A stretch of 64,000 bases of DNA from Pyrenula massariospora. Taxonomy: Eukaryota; Ascomycota; Eurotiomycetes; Pyrenulales; Pyrenulaceae. A program made the position numbers and the translations under genes. The notes under the pieces were generated by a model. It had not been told where the DNA came from and did no database searches. It was given only the letters and a program-made list of their open reading frames with translations. How positions within the stretch are numbered: position 1 is the first letter of the stretch; each line of letters starts with the position of its first letter. Positions 34,028 through 43,792 of the stretch are shown here, one piece after another. Where the stretch lies: contig JAGFMI010000001.1 in NCBI GenBank assembly GCA_021030905.1, positions 2,957,230 to 3,021,229 on the forward strand. The letters run 5' to 3'.

Positions 34028-35144
34028 CTAGTCGATAATGGTTGTTCCGTGCATCTTCTGGTCTACGTGATTACCATCAATAGGTAGTCCAGTATTGTTA
34101 CGTTGCTCAGCCCAATCGTAAATTGCGTTGTAATTGCGGCAGCGGCGCCAGTCCGTGTGATGCGCGAAATAGCTCTCTAATTCTTCACTGTACTCCATAG
34201 TGATCGGAGTAATATCGCCATGGCACATGATGGATTGACGAAGGTAATCAATGCAGTGGTCTATTATCGTAGGAAGAGGTGTGAACCCTGTTAGCCCGCT
34301 GGAATCATCATAAGAGAAGGAGATAACACACCAACATGCTTCTCGTTCATCGGCTGCGGTTGCTCCCAGATCTCTTGCCGGAGTCGCTTCTTTATGTAAC
34401 GTCAGATACATGGGCACAAGAAATCAAGATATCTTTCATCCTTACAAGGCAGTGCAGTTGATGAAACATCTCTAATTCAACCATGTGCTCGGTCGGATCC
34501 AGCGCATTTTGAACAGAAGAAGTGCGAAGCTTGCTATTTTCAGCGTTGGAAATTGAAATAAAGCCCACTACGATGATATCAGTACGCACTCAATAGACCG
34601 ACACAGAGAGTCAGTCTCGATCAAAGCTTACCGCTCAAAAGTTCGTCCCATTTTGCGTTATTCGCCTCGTTAGGTCGACCCTCGTACGGACCTGCCTTGC
34701 TTGGATCGCTGTGAAATCCGGCCCGGTGGAACCTTCTGTCTTCGTAAATGATCGGTGCGTCCACATATATGTCTAGTTGAGCAGGTGCGATTAGTCAAAG
34801 CTGCGCAGAATGAGATCAACACAAATTATTTCGAGGGTGGGCAGGAAGACCGCGGTGAACAACATACTTTCACCTCCTAGCTTGCACACTTCGTCATTTT
34901 CAAACGTCTTTAAAGAATGTACAACTAATGCTATGTACGAAAGTCCAAAAAGGGATGCCGCCAGAGTAATGAGGCCTCGGCGAAGCTTGGTTGTCGGTGA
35001 CCTCTGATATTCGGGAGGATCATCGCATGGTAGCAACTTTCGGGATTCAATATCGGATGGTTGCATTGAGCTTGCTTTCTCTTCATCATCGAATGTTTCC
35101 CTAAGGGGTTCAAATTTGTGCGCCTGCAGCTGTGATTTTTCCAT
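34028..35144 (-). CDS. UstYa-type DUF3328 oxidase 1 (canonical HQLHC type), five exons
   Basis: A membrane protein of the DUF3328 family; UstYa and UstYb act as oxidative cyclases in ustiloxin biosynthesis. Exons are 35144-34874, 34772-34632, 34567-34446, 34389-34332 and 34260-34028, with all phases matching. One membrane segment (LITLAASLFGLSYIALVV) follows a polar N-terminus. Splicing restores GPYEGRPNEANNAKWDELL, then VELEMFHQLHC, then LKRLRQEIWEQPQPMNEKHV, then DHCIDYLRQSIMCHGDITP. The two HxxHC motifs are HQLHC and HVDHC; the second is split by the last intron. Reading the introns through gives broken frames, so splicing is essential. It shares a divergent promoter with UstYa-type gene 2. 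An upstream in-frame ATG at 35273 exists, but MEKSQLQ at 35144 fits the usual short cytosolic tail. Confidence 0.9.
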
Positions 35145-35630
35145 AGATCGCCAAGGGAATTGTTTCCAATGCATCATGATATGGGATAGCAAAGCTTGAT
35201 GCCACGAATAGGAAAGCGAGGAGCAGAGTTCAACGAGCACTGGATAAGAGATTGTCACTGACTCAATCCCCATTTAGATTGTTTTTTTCGCCAGAACTGA
35301 AGCAGTATAACTGGCATAGTAGATGAAGTGATCATCTTTTAGTATCGTTTGACGTCGCGGCCAATCAGAACGTTGATTCTTCGCGTGCCGCTGGTGCTGA
35401 AGCGGCTTGTAAGATGGTGTCTAGTACACAGATAGACGGACCGCGAGTCGCCGACAACAAGATCAGACAATGGGACGGACCGGAAGAGCCATGGAGTAAG
35501 TTATTCCCATCAACGAAAATTTTGTCCTCTGCTACTCCGCGGCTTCTGGCTTCATCGACCTCTCTCGAAAAGCAGACACCGATCAATTATCAGCTAGACA
35601 CGCAGGCCTTTATAGGCAAAGCCTTTTTCA
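35145..35630. promoter_or_regulatory. Divergent promoter of UstYa-type genes 1 and 2
   Basis: A 486-bp region between start codons of two oppositely oriented cluster genes. An open plus-strand frame at 35414-35704 overlaps it, but it lacks domain features and conflicts with the better start at 35631. Confidence 0.6.
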
Positions 35631-36584
35631 ATGTCTACAACGAGAATCATAGCATCGCTCCGGGAAATAATCAAATCCAAGGAGGGCGCGTATGCGCCCA
35701 TTGAACAGCATGAAGAGAGCCCCGAGTCGCAGCCACGCCAAGAGCGGCAAAGCCTCGTTGCATCTACCACAAAGGCTTTCCGATCCACAACCGTGGGCTT
35801 TTATCTCTTAGGCGTAAATCTTTCACTGGTCCTTGTTCTTCTTATATCGACGATATGGGTCAGCAAAAGAACTTCGGACTTCCAAAATTATCGACTGCTC
35901 TACTCAATTGTTCCAGAATGTAAGAATGTCCCCGCTACGCGAGCACTTGATGCAAACGCTCGTTGGAGCTAATGATGTCGTCCCTCTAAAGTCTCAAGTG
36001 AGATCAAGATATTCCAGCCGGATCATCTCTATTGGAATACGGAGCCAGGGCTCGGTGACGTTGGTTGGGATACGATAGGCGGTCGTAAGTAGCTCCGTTC
36101 TAGCTTTCTTTTTCTGTGGCCCTCCAACAACACAATCCGCGATCGTTAAAAATTTGCTAACCTTTCAACGTTTCGCCAATGTGAAGCAAACGCACCAGCC
36201 TTCCTCAATCTAGGAGAATCTGCAGACGGAAGTGATACTGGCGTCTACGGTGTCTCTGTACTCCACCAGTTACACTGCCTAAGGTCCATTCGCGGTACCT
36301 TCTTGGACCTCTTGCGCGGACATATCGATGGCGCGATGTTAGTCGACGCTCGTAACAACAGCCCGAATATGGCGCCAGAGTCGTCATCGCATGGTTTGAT
36401 GCATGACTTAACGCATATCTTGCACTGTTTTGATTACATCAGACAGGGTATGCAGTGTACGGCAGACTTATCGCTTGAGATACCCTTTGAAAAAGAGGAT
36501 ATAGATGGTTGGGGTCAGGCGCACGTGTGCCGCAGATGGGAAGATGTCTGGGCATGGTTTGAGTCGCATAGGTCCCTGGTATAA
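35631..36584 (+). CDS. UstYa-type DUF3328 oxidase 2 (canonical HQLHC type), three exons
   Basis: A DUF3328 membrane protein of 259 residues. Exons are 35631-35919, 35992-36084 and 36187-36584. Donors are GTAAGA and GTAAGT, and the second intron has a GCTAAC branch site. The N-terminal membrane segment is VGFYLLGVNLSLVLVLLIST. Then follow KIFQPDHLYWNTEPG, APAFLNLGES, YGVSVLHQLHCLRSIRG, and HDLTHILHCFDYIRQGMQC. The two HxxHC motifs (HQLHC, HILHC) are the expected metal-binding or catalytic residues of the family. An N-terminal tail of about 50 polar residues is cytosolic. In the pathway it is expected to oxidise and cyclise the released core together with the paralogues. Confidence 0.9.
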
Positions 36585-37030
36585 AGTGTGCGATATTCTC
36601 TCTAGTGGCTCATTTATTGTCAAGACCTGGCTCTGCTTTAGCCCATAAATCTTCGGGTAAATGTTCGCGGCGTACCTTCGTTATAGTAAGATGCACAAAC
36701 TCTTACCATATCGGTGGTGAATATTGGGTTGGCTTCCATCAAATATCTATTAACGGATCATTAGTACCTGCCAGGCGCAGATAATCTTGGGCGGAGCTAA
36801 TGCAGTATCTATGTTCCTATGGCTGCAAAGTCTCACTCAAACTTCATGGACACGATCGTTCATTTCTAACTTAATCATGATTCGCGCAAACTTGACATTC
36901 GGCGAAGAACTTTGGAAACTTAAGTCCATCCGTACAAAGCTTAGATAGAAGATTCAACAACCCCAATGCTATCGGCAAAACATAGTTTTGACTCCCAACG
37001 TAAGGTTTTCCCAACCTGTTCTTTTGGTAC
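36585..37030. other. Convergent spacer, no gene seen
   Basis: This lies between the 3' ends of UstYa-type genes 2 (+) and 3 (-). No supported feature. Confidence 0.55.
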
Positions 37031-37807
37031 TTATTTCGCAAACATCCCACAACTCGGAAATTGTCTTGCCAATCCGGTGTTGATGAGTTCGAGAGGTCTG
37101 TCCTTCCAATCGATCAGCATATGCTCGCAATGCGTCGTATGTTTGTAAGTTCCCATGTAGCCATCAATAGCCGCCAATCCTATCGGAGAAAGTAGCGCTC
37201 GATGCATCTTTCTCCATACCAATGTGCAATGTCGCACATGGTATTCATGGCTGACATAGAGCATCGAATATTCGCCTGTCATGGCGCTCTCCAATGAGAC
37301 GGGAGTCGTTTGGTTTTTATCCTCGAAATATTCCCATTCGTGGAGTGCGAGGAAGTCGTCTATAATGACCTGGTCGTAGCATTGATCCGGTAACCAGAGG
37401 AAGGTCATCACGTCAAAGCGGCAGCCTCGAGCCCGTGCCTCCTCAGCACTACCACCACAGGGGTTTTCAAACGCAATAAGATTCGAGGATGACACTGTCG
37501 TAGCCTTGGTGTGACCTGTCTGTCTAGGCTTGATGAATGGAACAGCGTTGAGAATTAGACTTGCAGAAAGAAGGAGGACGAATAGAACGTGCACCATTGA
37601 TATCGAGCGCATAGCCGCAAGGCAACGACTGAGAGCTGGGTGGCGTCTTCTCCTTATGACAGATGATGTCAGGAGTCCTTTTTCTTCTCCTGATTCAGAC
37701 ACAGTGCTTCTCTGAGAGTCGCCGTCCTTATCAGTTCCGCCATCATGGGAATGTGAATAGGGACTCTGGCTAAGGAAAGCCATTTCAGGTGATAGCTTAA
37801 CGTGCAA
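37031..37807 (-). CDS. UstYa-type DUF3328 protein 3 (EA-RGC subtype), single exon
   Basis: A 258-residue membrane protein without introns. A long polar tail with an RRRR cluster precedes the membrane segment VHVLFVLLLSASLILNAVPF. The luminal part begins CGGSAEEARARGCRFDVMTF and continues WLPDQCYD, a Cys-containing block that the two canonical paralogues lack. The HxxHC motifs are HVRHC (in YHVRHCTLVWRKMHRALL) and HTTHC near the C-terminus. The start could be MAFLSQ at 37783. It shares a divergent promoter with UstYa-type gene 4, to which it is clearly related. The subtype's role in peptide cross-linking is inferred from the family and the location. Confidence 0.87.
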   Translation of the reverse strand: MHVKLSPEMAFLSQSPYSHSHDGGTDKDGDSQRSTVSESGEEKGLLTSSVIRRRRHPALSRCLAAMRSISMVHVLFVLLLSASLILNAVPFIKPRQTGHTKATTVSSSNLIAFENPCGGSAEEARARGCRFDVMTFLWLPDQCYDQVIIDDFLALHEWEYFEDKNQTTPVSLESAMTGEYSMLYVSHEYHVRHCTLVWRKMHRALLSPIGLAAIDGYMGTYKHTTHCEHMLIDWKDRPLELINTGLARQFPSCGMFAK

Positions 37808-38429
37808 GCAATTCTTGAAGTAATCCGTCGTTGGTTATGTCGATGGTCATAGAGATGCTAAGGAGAAGAGAAATCGACAGCATGACACGAGCACATGGCA
37901 TGAGGATCGTAGCTGGTGTGGAGGCAAAAGTAGCATCATACTATTACGGCCATCTGTGACCGCATCCGATCATACGATAGCTAATAGATGTCATGTTCCG
38001 TGATTCTTGGCGGCGTGTCGCGCTCCGCCCAAGTGCTGATGACAAGTCACGTGACAGACTCCGCCTGTGGCATGCTGAGGTGAGCATCGCCTGCGTGACG
38101 GAACCTTAATCCCTCTGTGAATATAACTAGCATAGAATGAAAGACAGGATAGCCGCGCGCGAGAATTGCCGGCAATAGCGTGGGCGTGAAAGAAATGGGA
38201 TCTCTTTGGTCATGCCATACCAAGCAGGACTCTTGCTGGACCGCCGAACGCTCACATTGTCGCGACCAAATGCATTTTTCAGACATGCTGTGATAGCGAT
38301 TCACTGTTCATTTTTTTTCTTCTCGTTCAATTTTGAGACTAAAGAGAATTTTAGCAACTCGAGGTAAAGCAAAGTCAACTACCTGTGTTACTTCTCTTTC
38401 CTAACGGTTCGTAGCAGTCATTCCTAATC
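37808..38429. promoter_or_regulatory. Divergent promoter of UstYa-type genes 3 and 4
   Basis: A 622-bp region between oppositely oriented start codons. It contains the palindrome GTCACGTGAC at 38046-38055. Confidence 0.6.
38046..38055. promoter_or_regulatory. GTCACGTGAC palindrome (E-box-like)
   Basis: A ten-base perfect palindrome with the CACGTG core, inside the divergent promoter of UstYa-type genes 3 and 4. bHLH factors such as Cbf1, and some bZIP factors, bind this core. Function here is unproven. Confidence 0.35.
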
Positions 38430-39137
38430 ATGTGGCCGCGAAACAACGAGGCATATGATCCGCTTCGGAATGGAGAGTCTGAGAATCAATCATTGAACGA
38501 AGACACCGAAAAGCACAGTCAAATACTTCAAAAGACTAGCCCTCGGCGTAGCAGATTTCAACCAATCCGGGAAGGAACACTTGCAGTCGTTGCTCTGTTG
38601 TGTCTCTGGATCGCTCTAGTCACCGCCTGGCGCACCACTCTACACCCAAACTCAGCGGTTCCCAAATATGAAAAGCAGACTATTTCATGTGGTAGCTCTG
38701 CAGATGAAGCCGAGGCCCGCGGCTGTGTTTTTGATCTTCTGTCACACAACTGGGTGCCGGCTCCCTGCATGGATTTTGAAATAACAGCCGAATTTCGTCA
38801 GTATGCCCATAGTGAGGAACGCTATTGGGGCTCTTGGCCATACTTCATGGATGATGAGGGCAAAGAGAGGGTCAAGGATGAGCATGACCTTTCCCATATT
38901 GGTGACCAGCTTATTGTTTCAACGCTTGAAGAGCATCTCGCCCATTGTGACTTTCTCCTTCGTCGCATTCATCGCGCTGGAGCCGGCTTAACGCATCTTG
39001 ATGAATACATATCCGGTCTCCCACACACTCTGCATTGTATCAACGAGCTGAGAAGTTCTGCAACTAGACCTCTTGATCGTCTGACTGAAGGGTTTTGGGT
39101 TGGATTTTCAAACTGTACTATGGATGTTCTTGTATAG
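38430..39137 (+). CDS. UstYa-type DUF3328 protein 4 (EA-RGC subtype), single exon
   Basis: A 235-residue protein with one membrane segment (LAVVALLCLWIALVTAW) after a polar tail. The luminal domain starts CGSSADEAEARGCVFDLLSH with W and C following (NWVPAPCMDF), matching gene 3 and gene 5. The HxxHC motifs are HLAHC (EEHLAHCDFLLRRIHRA) and HTLHC (GLPHTLHCINELRS). No intron. It is followed by 1.0 kb of non-coding DNA and then the MFS transporter on the same strand. Confidence 0.88.
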   Translation: MWPRNNEAYDPLRNGESENQSLNEDTEKHSQILQKTSPRRSRFQPIREGTLAVVALLCLWIALVTAWRTTLHPNSAVPKYEKQTISCGSSADEAEARGCVFDLLSHNWVPAPCMDFEITAEFRQYAHSEERYWGSWPYFMDDEGKERVKDEHDLSHIGDQLIVSTLEEHLAHCDFLLRRIHRAGAGLTHLDEYISGLPHTLHCINELRSSATRPLDRLTEGFWVGFSNCTMDVLV

Positions 39138-40177
39138 GTGCAAGGGCAAGAGCAGTTAAAGACACAATATAAAACGCTCCATGTCTCATCTGCAGCTTCT
39201 CAGTGGAGTTGAAGTGTAATAATGTTGAGAACTATCAGGCCTCAATAAGTTCCTAGGATCAGCCTTGTAGACGTCCTCCTAGCCTTCTTAGCTCACACAG
39301 GTGACTTCAGGATTTCCTTAAGTTCCGACCCTTAGCAACACCGTCGTTCTAGCATGTACACACTCAAATGCGAAAGGACCATGCTCAAGCAGAAAAATTC
39401 AATGTGTCTAAAATCTAACAGGGCAGCTTGTCCGAGGATCACGTGATTGTTTAGGTGCTGGTATGTGCAGACCCTTCGCACAAGGTTCTGTGACACATCA
39501 GCTGAAGGACATGCGATTGAGCCTACTTGCCTCTACAAAATTTGTCGTAGGCGCGCCAAATCTGACTGCCTTCCGATCTTCGAAGAGGCCTCTCATTGAT
39601 AATGGGCGGCGTCTCGTGGGACATCCTACTATCTAGGGCTCTTGAATCTACGTGCAGGACGCCTGCAGCGCGGAGAAAAGCTCGTATTCAAGGCGTCCCG
39701 CCATGTTGCAACAGGTTCCTGATTACCGTCTGGACGGGCTATCGGCCCTTGACTTTCGCGATAAAATTTTAATCACGCGGCGGCTAATTATACGAACCAA
39801 GATGTATCAGCCGCTCGTACTATGCATTGGGGTCAATTCAGCAACCGTCTTTCAGCGTCTTGCTAGCGCCCTAGGTCTCAACAGACCAAGAAATCTTAGA
39901 CTGGCATTAATGGTAAGAGGACGAAGGTAAGACGCCAGTAGACTATGGCAAACTGTTATGAGTTCCCTCTCAATCGAAGTACACAGCTAAGTGTTACTTC
40001 CTGATCTTCGTTTTCCTCCTGGTGTCATTCGGCAAGTTGGCACATGGGCTACATATTGTCACAGTCCACATCTCTGGACGCCGTTTCGTATGCTATGTTG
40101 ATACTCGTTACACATTTCCATCAGTTGCTCGGGATTAGTCGCATCTCCGGCCAATTTCATATTCTTACATAGCCGAG
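39138..40177. other. Intergenic region upstream of the MFS gene
   Basis: No supported gene. A plus-strand frame at 39652-39930 and a short minus-strand frame at 40059-40253 have no domain support. The palindrome ATCACGTGAT lies at 39438-39447. Confidence 0.5.
39438..39447. promoter_or_regulatory. ATCACGTGAT palindrome (E-box-like)
   Basis: A ten-base perfect palindrome with the same TCACGTGA centre as the site at 38046-38055, located 0.73 kb before the MFS start codon. Function unproven. Confidence 0.3.
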
Positions 40178-41865
40178 ATGGAACGCGAATTCTCTCCAAC
40201 ATCCGTCTTTGAGAATGACAGTCGAGAAGATTCCTACATGTCCCTTCTGCCACGTCAACTAGCAGATGAATACGATTCAGAGAAGCTCAATCCAATCCAA
40301 GATTTCTTATACGATTCGAATCGCAAAAGTTCAAAATCCCTTTTCGGCCTAAGCGTGGGGTTTCTCGGACTCCAAGGAGTCTTCACGGTATTCTTTGGTA
40401 GTGGCAATTTATATCTTACCTCGCTTGGACTAAGCGATACAGTCATATCAGTGTGTTGGCTTGCAGGACCTGTAGCTGGTCTGCTGTTCCAGCCTTACGT
40501 TGGTGTGCTTAGCGACAGCTGCTCCCTCCCGTGGGGGAGAAGACGTCCATTTGTGATAGGCGGTGCGCTTGTCACAATATGGGCAATGGTCTCAATGGCT
40601 TGGGCCAGGGAGATCACGGAGTTCCTCTCGAGGATTTCGAGACGTGGGGGAAGGAATGATGTCCAAGAGGTGGATGATTTGTACTGGGATTTAATGATTT
40701 TAGTCAACCTCTGTATATGGACAGTCAACTTTGCCATTCAGCCCGTGCAAATGGGTCTCCGATCATTGATCATTGACCTTATCCCTTCGGAACAGCAAGA
40801 ACAAGCAAATGCTTGGGCAGCAAGGTTGACCTTGACAGGTAACGTGATCGGATACTGCACCAGCTCGGTCGATTTGACCACATATTTTGGAATCCTCGGT
40901 CGAACACAATTTCAGGTCTTATGCAGCCTTGTCTCAATCAATCTGGCAGTGTGTGTCTCAATCACCTGCTGGATGGTGCAGGAAAGGAAAGCAGAGAATC
41001 TGAGCTTTGCGTTCAAACGGCCCTCTACTTGGACACGTATCAACACTGCGTTCAGGTGCCTCAAACGCCTGCCCCATGTCACTCGGAAAGTCTGCCTTGC
41101 ACAAATCTTCTCTTGGCTGGCGTGGTTTCCATTCCTATACTACACTGCAAAGTGAGTTGTGACAACTACTATGCGTATCATGTCCGCGACTTCAGTCAAA
41201 CTAACAGCGTCGTTTTCAGGTATGTCAGTGATCTCTATCATAAACCCTCGCACCCTAGCGTGTCAGGTTCGGCTTCAAACGCAGACGAAACGAGCCGTCG
41301 CGGTTCTTTCGCAATGCTGATCTTCGCCACTTCATCACTTGCCATGGGCCTCATTCTGCCTCTCCTGGTCCCATCTTCTACTGCGGACCATGCTCCCAAC
41401 AAGTTCAGAACACCACAACCCTCCCATAGTCTTGCCAGAAGCATACGCTCACTCCGTGGAATCTGGACAGCATCCCACCTCATCTTCTCCACCTGCATGC
41501 TCTCAACCTTCTTCATCAACACTTTCGCATCCGCGTGCGTCATGGTCGCCGCTATGGGCACGGCGTGGGCGGCCACGTCCTGGATCCCGTTCACCCTGAT
41601 CTCGAAGGACGTCCGCAGCCCAGCGGACGACACGTTCGGACGCGGGGGTAAGGAAGACCTCGCGGCCACGATCGTGGGGATTCACAATATGGCTATCGCG
41701 GGACCGCAGATCGTCGCGGCGCTGGGGAGCAGCTTGTTTTTCTTCGTGGTAGGGCAAGGAGGGGGTGGCGCTGGCCAAGAGGGGCTGGAGGTGTGGTTGT
41801 TGAGAGCTGGCGGGCTCTCGGCGCTGGCTGCTGCGTGGGTTATTGGGAGATTGCCGGGGGAGTGA
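40178..41865 (+). CDS. MFS transporter, sucrose/alpha-glucoside permease-like, two exons
   Basis: A polytopic membrane protein of 539 residues. Exons are 40178-41151 and 41220-41865 with a GTGAGT donor; the junction restores FLYYTAKYVSDLYHK. The N-terminal half resembles the GPH/SUT-type sugar permeases of fungi and plants: GLQGVFTVFFGSGNLYLTSLG, the QPYVGVLSDSC and WGRRRPFVIGGAL motifs, and a conserved LIIDLIPSEQQEQANAWAAR block. About 12 membrane segments are expected, with a hydrophilic loop after segment 6. Its place between UstYa-type genes 4 and 5 suggests export of the peptide or self-protection, although sugar import is the usual role of the family. The 3' end faces UstYa-type gene 5 at 0.37 kb. 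Confidence 0.88.
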
Positions 41866-42234
41866 GAGACGGAGTGCTTGGGTGTTGCCGTTCGGGGTAG
41901 GAACAAAGTGTCTTTTATACATTGCGTGTCTGCATAGTTGCTTAGAGAAGGGTTGGTAAATTTTTCAGTGCTTGCGATTGCTCGAGTTGGTCCTGTTCAG
42001 AGACATTAGACTGCATGAGTCCTAGAATCGCTCCTCCTATTTGGACCGGAGCACGCTTCGGATAGCTCACGGAAGGAACTTTCGGAACAAATACACTGCC
42101 TTTGGCTTTGGGCTGGCCTTGGAACCTCACCGTTCTTCCTTTCTCGAATACTTAGACGCAACTTAAATACATTTGTACATACACTGACACAGCTCGCTAT
42201 CCATTGCAATGCTGATCCTTCATGATTCCATATC
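41866..42234. other. Convergent spacer, no gene seen
   Basis: This lies between the 3' ends of the MFS transporter and UstYa-type gene 5. No supported feature. Confidence 0.55.
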
Positions 42235-43020
42235 TCATCTCCGTAGCCTGCCTATTTTCGCTCCATCGCGATCCAACCTGACACATTTCCCCAACGCAAA
42301 AGCCGCCTGATCGAGTACCGTCTCGTTCCGGATCTGCCCTGCAATCACCTCATTACAATGCTCCACATGCTCCTCGTCCAGCAACTTCGAGCGCACATAC
42401 ACCGGGGACTCCCCACGCAACACGCGATTGAGTGCCCGGCTCGACGCCCGCCACTCATACAAGCAGTGTCCAACGTGCCATCCTTTGTACGTATAGGCGT
42501 GCAGGGAGTCCAACTGCTGCAAGTCCTCCACGGTCAGGCGCGTTGTGTAAGTGTTGTCGAGAAACCACGGGTACGGTCCTGCGGCATCGAGTTCTGCGAG
42601 GGTTGTGTTGGGTAGTAAAGCTTCGGCTGCGGCAATGGGGTCGTAGCATGCTCGGGGAAGCCAGGCGTTGGCCATTACGTCGAGGACGCATCCGCGGGAA
42701 ACGGCTTCGGCGCGAGAGTTGCCGCAGTCGAGAATTGGTGGCTCATCGCTGGAGTGGCTCTTGTGGAGGAGTGGGTAGGACGTCAATGCTGAGACCTCTG
42801 ATGACAATTCTTGTGTTGTACGAGGTGATAATTCTAAGCAGATGACCAAGGTGCTCGCTATTATAGCGAGGAGGCTGGCCACAGATGATATAATGACTAA
42901 AATGGGGAGATATCGAGTCTTCCAAGAGGTTATTGAATGGGGTCGCGGGAAGCCCTCATAGGACTCTGCTTCAGATCCGTCGTCCCTGGACTGAGAGTGA
43001 AGCTTCTCGTACGATGCCAT
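42235..43020 (-). CDS. UstYa-type DUF3328 protein 5 (EA-RGC subtype), single exon
   Basis: A 261-residue protein with the membrane segment YLPILVIISSVASLLAIIAS and a luminal domain starting CGNSRAEAVSRGCVLDVMAN, with AWLPRACYDP. The HxxHC motifs are HVGHC (GWHVGHCLYEWRASSRAL) and HVEHC (EEHVEHCNEVIAGQ). A longer middle segment (YPWFLDNTYTTRLTVEDLQ) distinguishes it from genes 3 and 4. No intron. It is the rightmost member of the cluster; its promoter region is shared with the RNF10-type housekeeping gene. Confidence 0.88.
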   Translation of the reverse strand: MASYEKLHSQSRDDGSEAESYEGFPRPHSITSWKTRYLPILVIISSVASLLAIIASTLVICLELSPRTTQELSSEVSALTSYPLLHKSHSSDEPPILDCGNSRAEAVSRGCVLDVMANAWLPRACYDPIAAAEALLPNTTLAELDAAGPYPWFLDNTYTTRLTVEDLQQLDSLHAYTYKGWHVGHCLYEWRASSRALNRVLRGESPVYVRSKLLDEEHVEHCNEVIAGQIRNETVLDQAAFALGKCVRLDRDGAKIGRLRR

Positions 43021-43792
43021 TCAATCGCGGTCGTGACAAGTCGGGGGTTAAGCTTGTGAGATGGAAAATGTTTAGGAATACAGAATGACCAGAGGAAACA
43101 CAGTAGAGAACTTTCCAAGACATCCCTTGGAAGATGACAGGCCAGCCCCAAATTGACGTTCCTTCAGTAGTAAGACCGGGACGATCGAAAAACATAACGA
43201 GCTTTGGCCAGACTTGATGACCTGACCAGATACTCGTGCGATCGCTGGTTGGATGGCAGTCTTCACCTTCTTCCACTGGGAACCTACCTTAAAGGCGTGC
43301 CGCTGGGGACGCACGTCCCGCAAATGGCGTGTCGCGAACATGGCCTCTTGGCGAGGAGAGCTATAAAGAGGGCTGTAAAGCTGTATTCTTTGTACTGCTT
43401 AGATTTACGGCCGCTTTCTAGTCGCTGCACAGATAAAGCATTCGAGCAAGGTGAGAAGTAAGGTTGTTGCATGTGTTACTTTACAATAAGTGTAGGAGTT
43501 AATGGCTTCGGCCGGCTATTCTTCGCATAAACACCATGTTCTTGGCAAACCGGCGTCTGGGGTTCGGGCTGAGTGGAGATGACGAGAGGCTCGCCCCTCC
43601 ACGCGGTGACTCTTCCTCTCACTCCAACCCCTCGGGGAAGCCTCTACGGCTTCTTCAGGCTCACATTATGCTTTGTATCTCGGTATCTAAGATCTTTAAC
43701 TGAATTAAAGTCTCAATGGTGACGGGCTTATGAAGTAAGCGATGCTAAAGACGTGCTTTTGATCCGTCAGATACCCTCGGTACTGCATAAGC
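43021..43792. promoter_or_regulatory. Divergent region, right border of the cluster
   Basis: A 772-bp region between UstYa-type gene 5 (leftward) and the RNF10-type E3 (rightward). Several short frames occur without support. It marks the change from cluster to housekeeping genes. Confidence 0.5.

Larger units (their letters stand above)
26816..43020. other. Dikaritin-type RiPP biosynthetic gene cluster (proposed extent)
   Basis: Nine adjacent genes: regulator, tyrosinase, repeat precursor, UstYa-type 1 to 5, and MFS transporter among them. The combination of a kexin-processed repeat precursor, tyrosinase and multiple DUF3328 proteins is the diagnostic set of the ustiloxin/asperipin/phomopsin class. 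No S41 peptidase (UstP-like), methyltransferase, flavin monooxygenase or P450 is present between or next to these genes. The left border is bounded by a gene-poor stretch and the right border by the housekeeping RNF10-type gene at 43793. Confidence 0.82.

Noticed and set aside
34392-34417. Reading UstYa-type gene 1 through its third and fourth introns as separate proteins
   Set aside because: Splicing at GTAAGG and GTGTGT donors joins HQLHCL to KRLRQEIWEQ and HV to DHC, restoring the family motifs exactly.
35414-35704. Open plus-strand frame overlapping the start of UstYa-type gene 2
   Set aside because: Different frame from the DUF3328 protein, no domain or membrane segment, and it lies across the divergent promoter.
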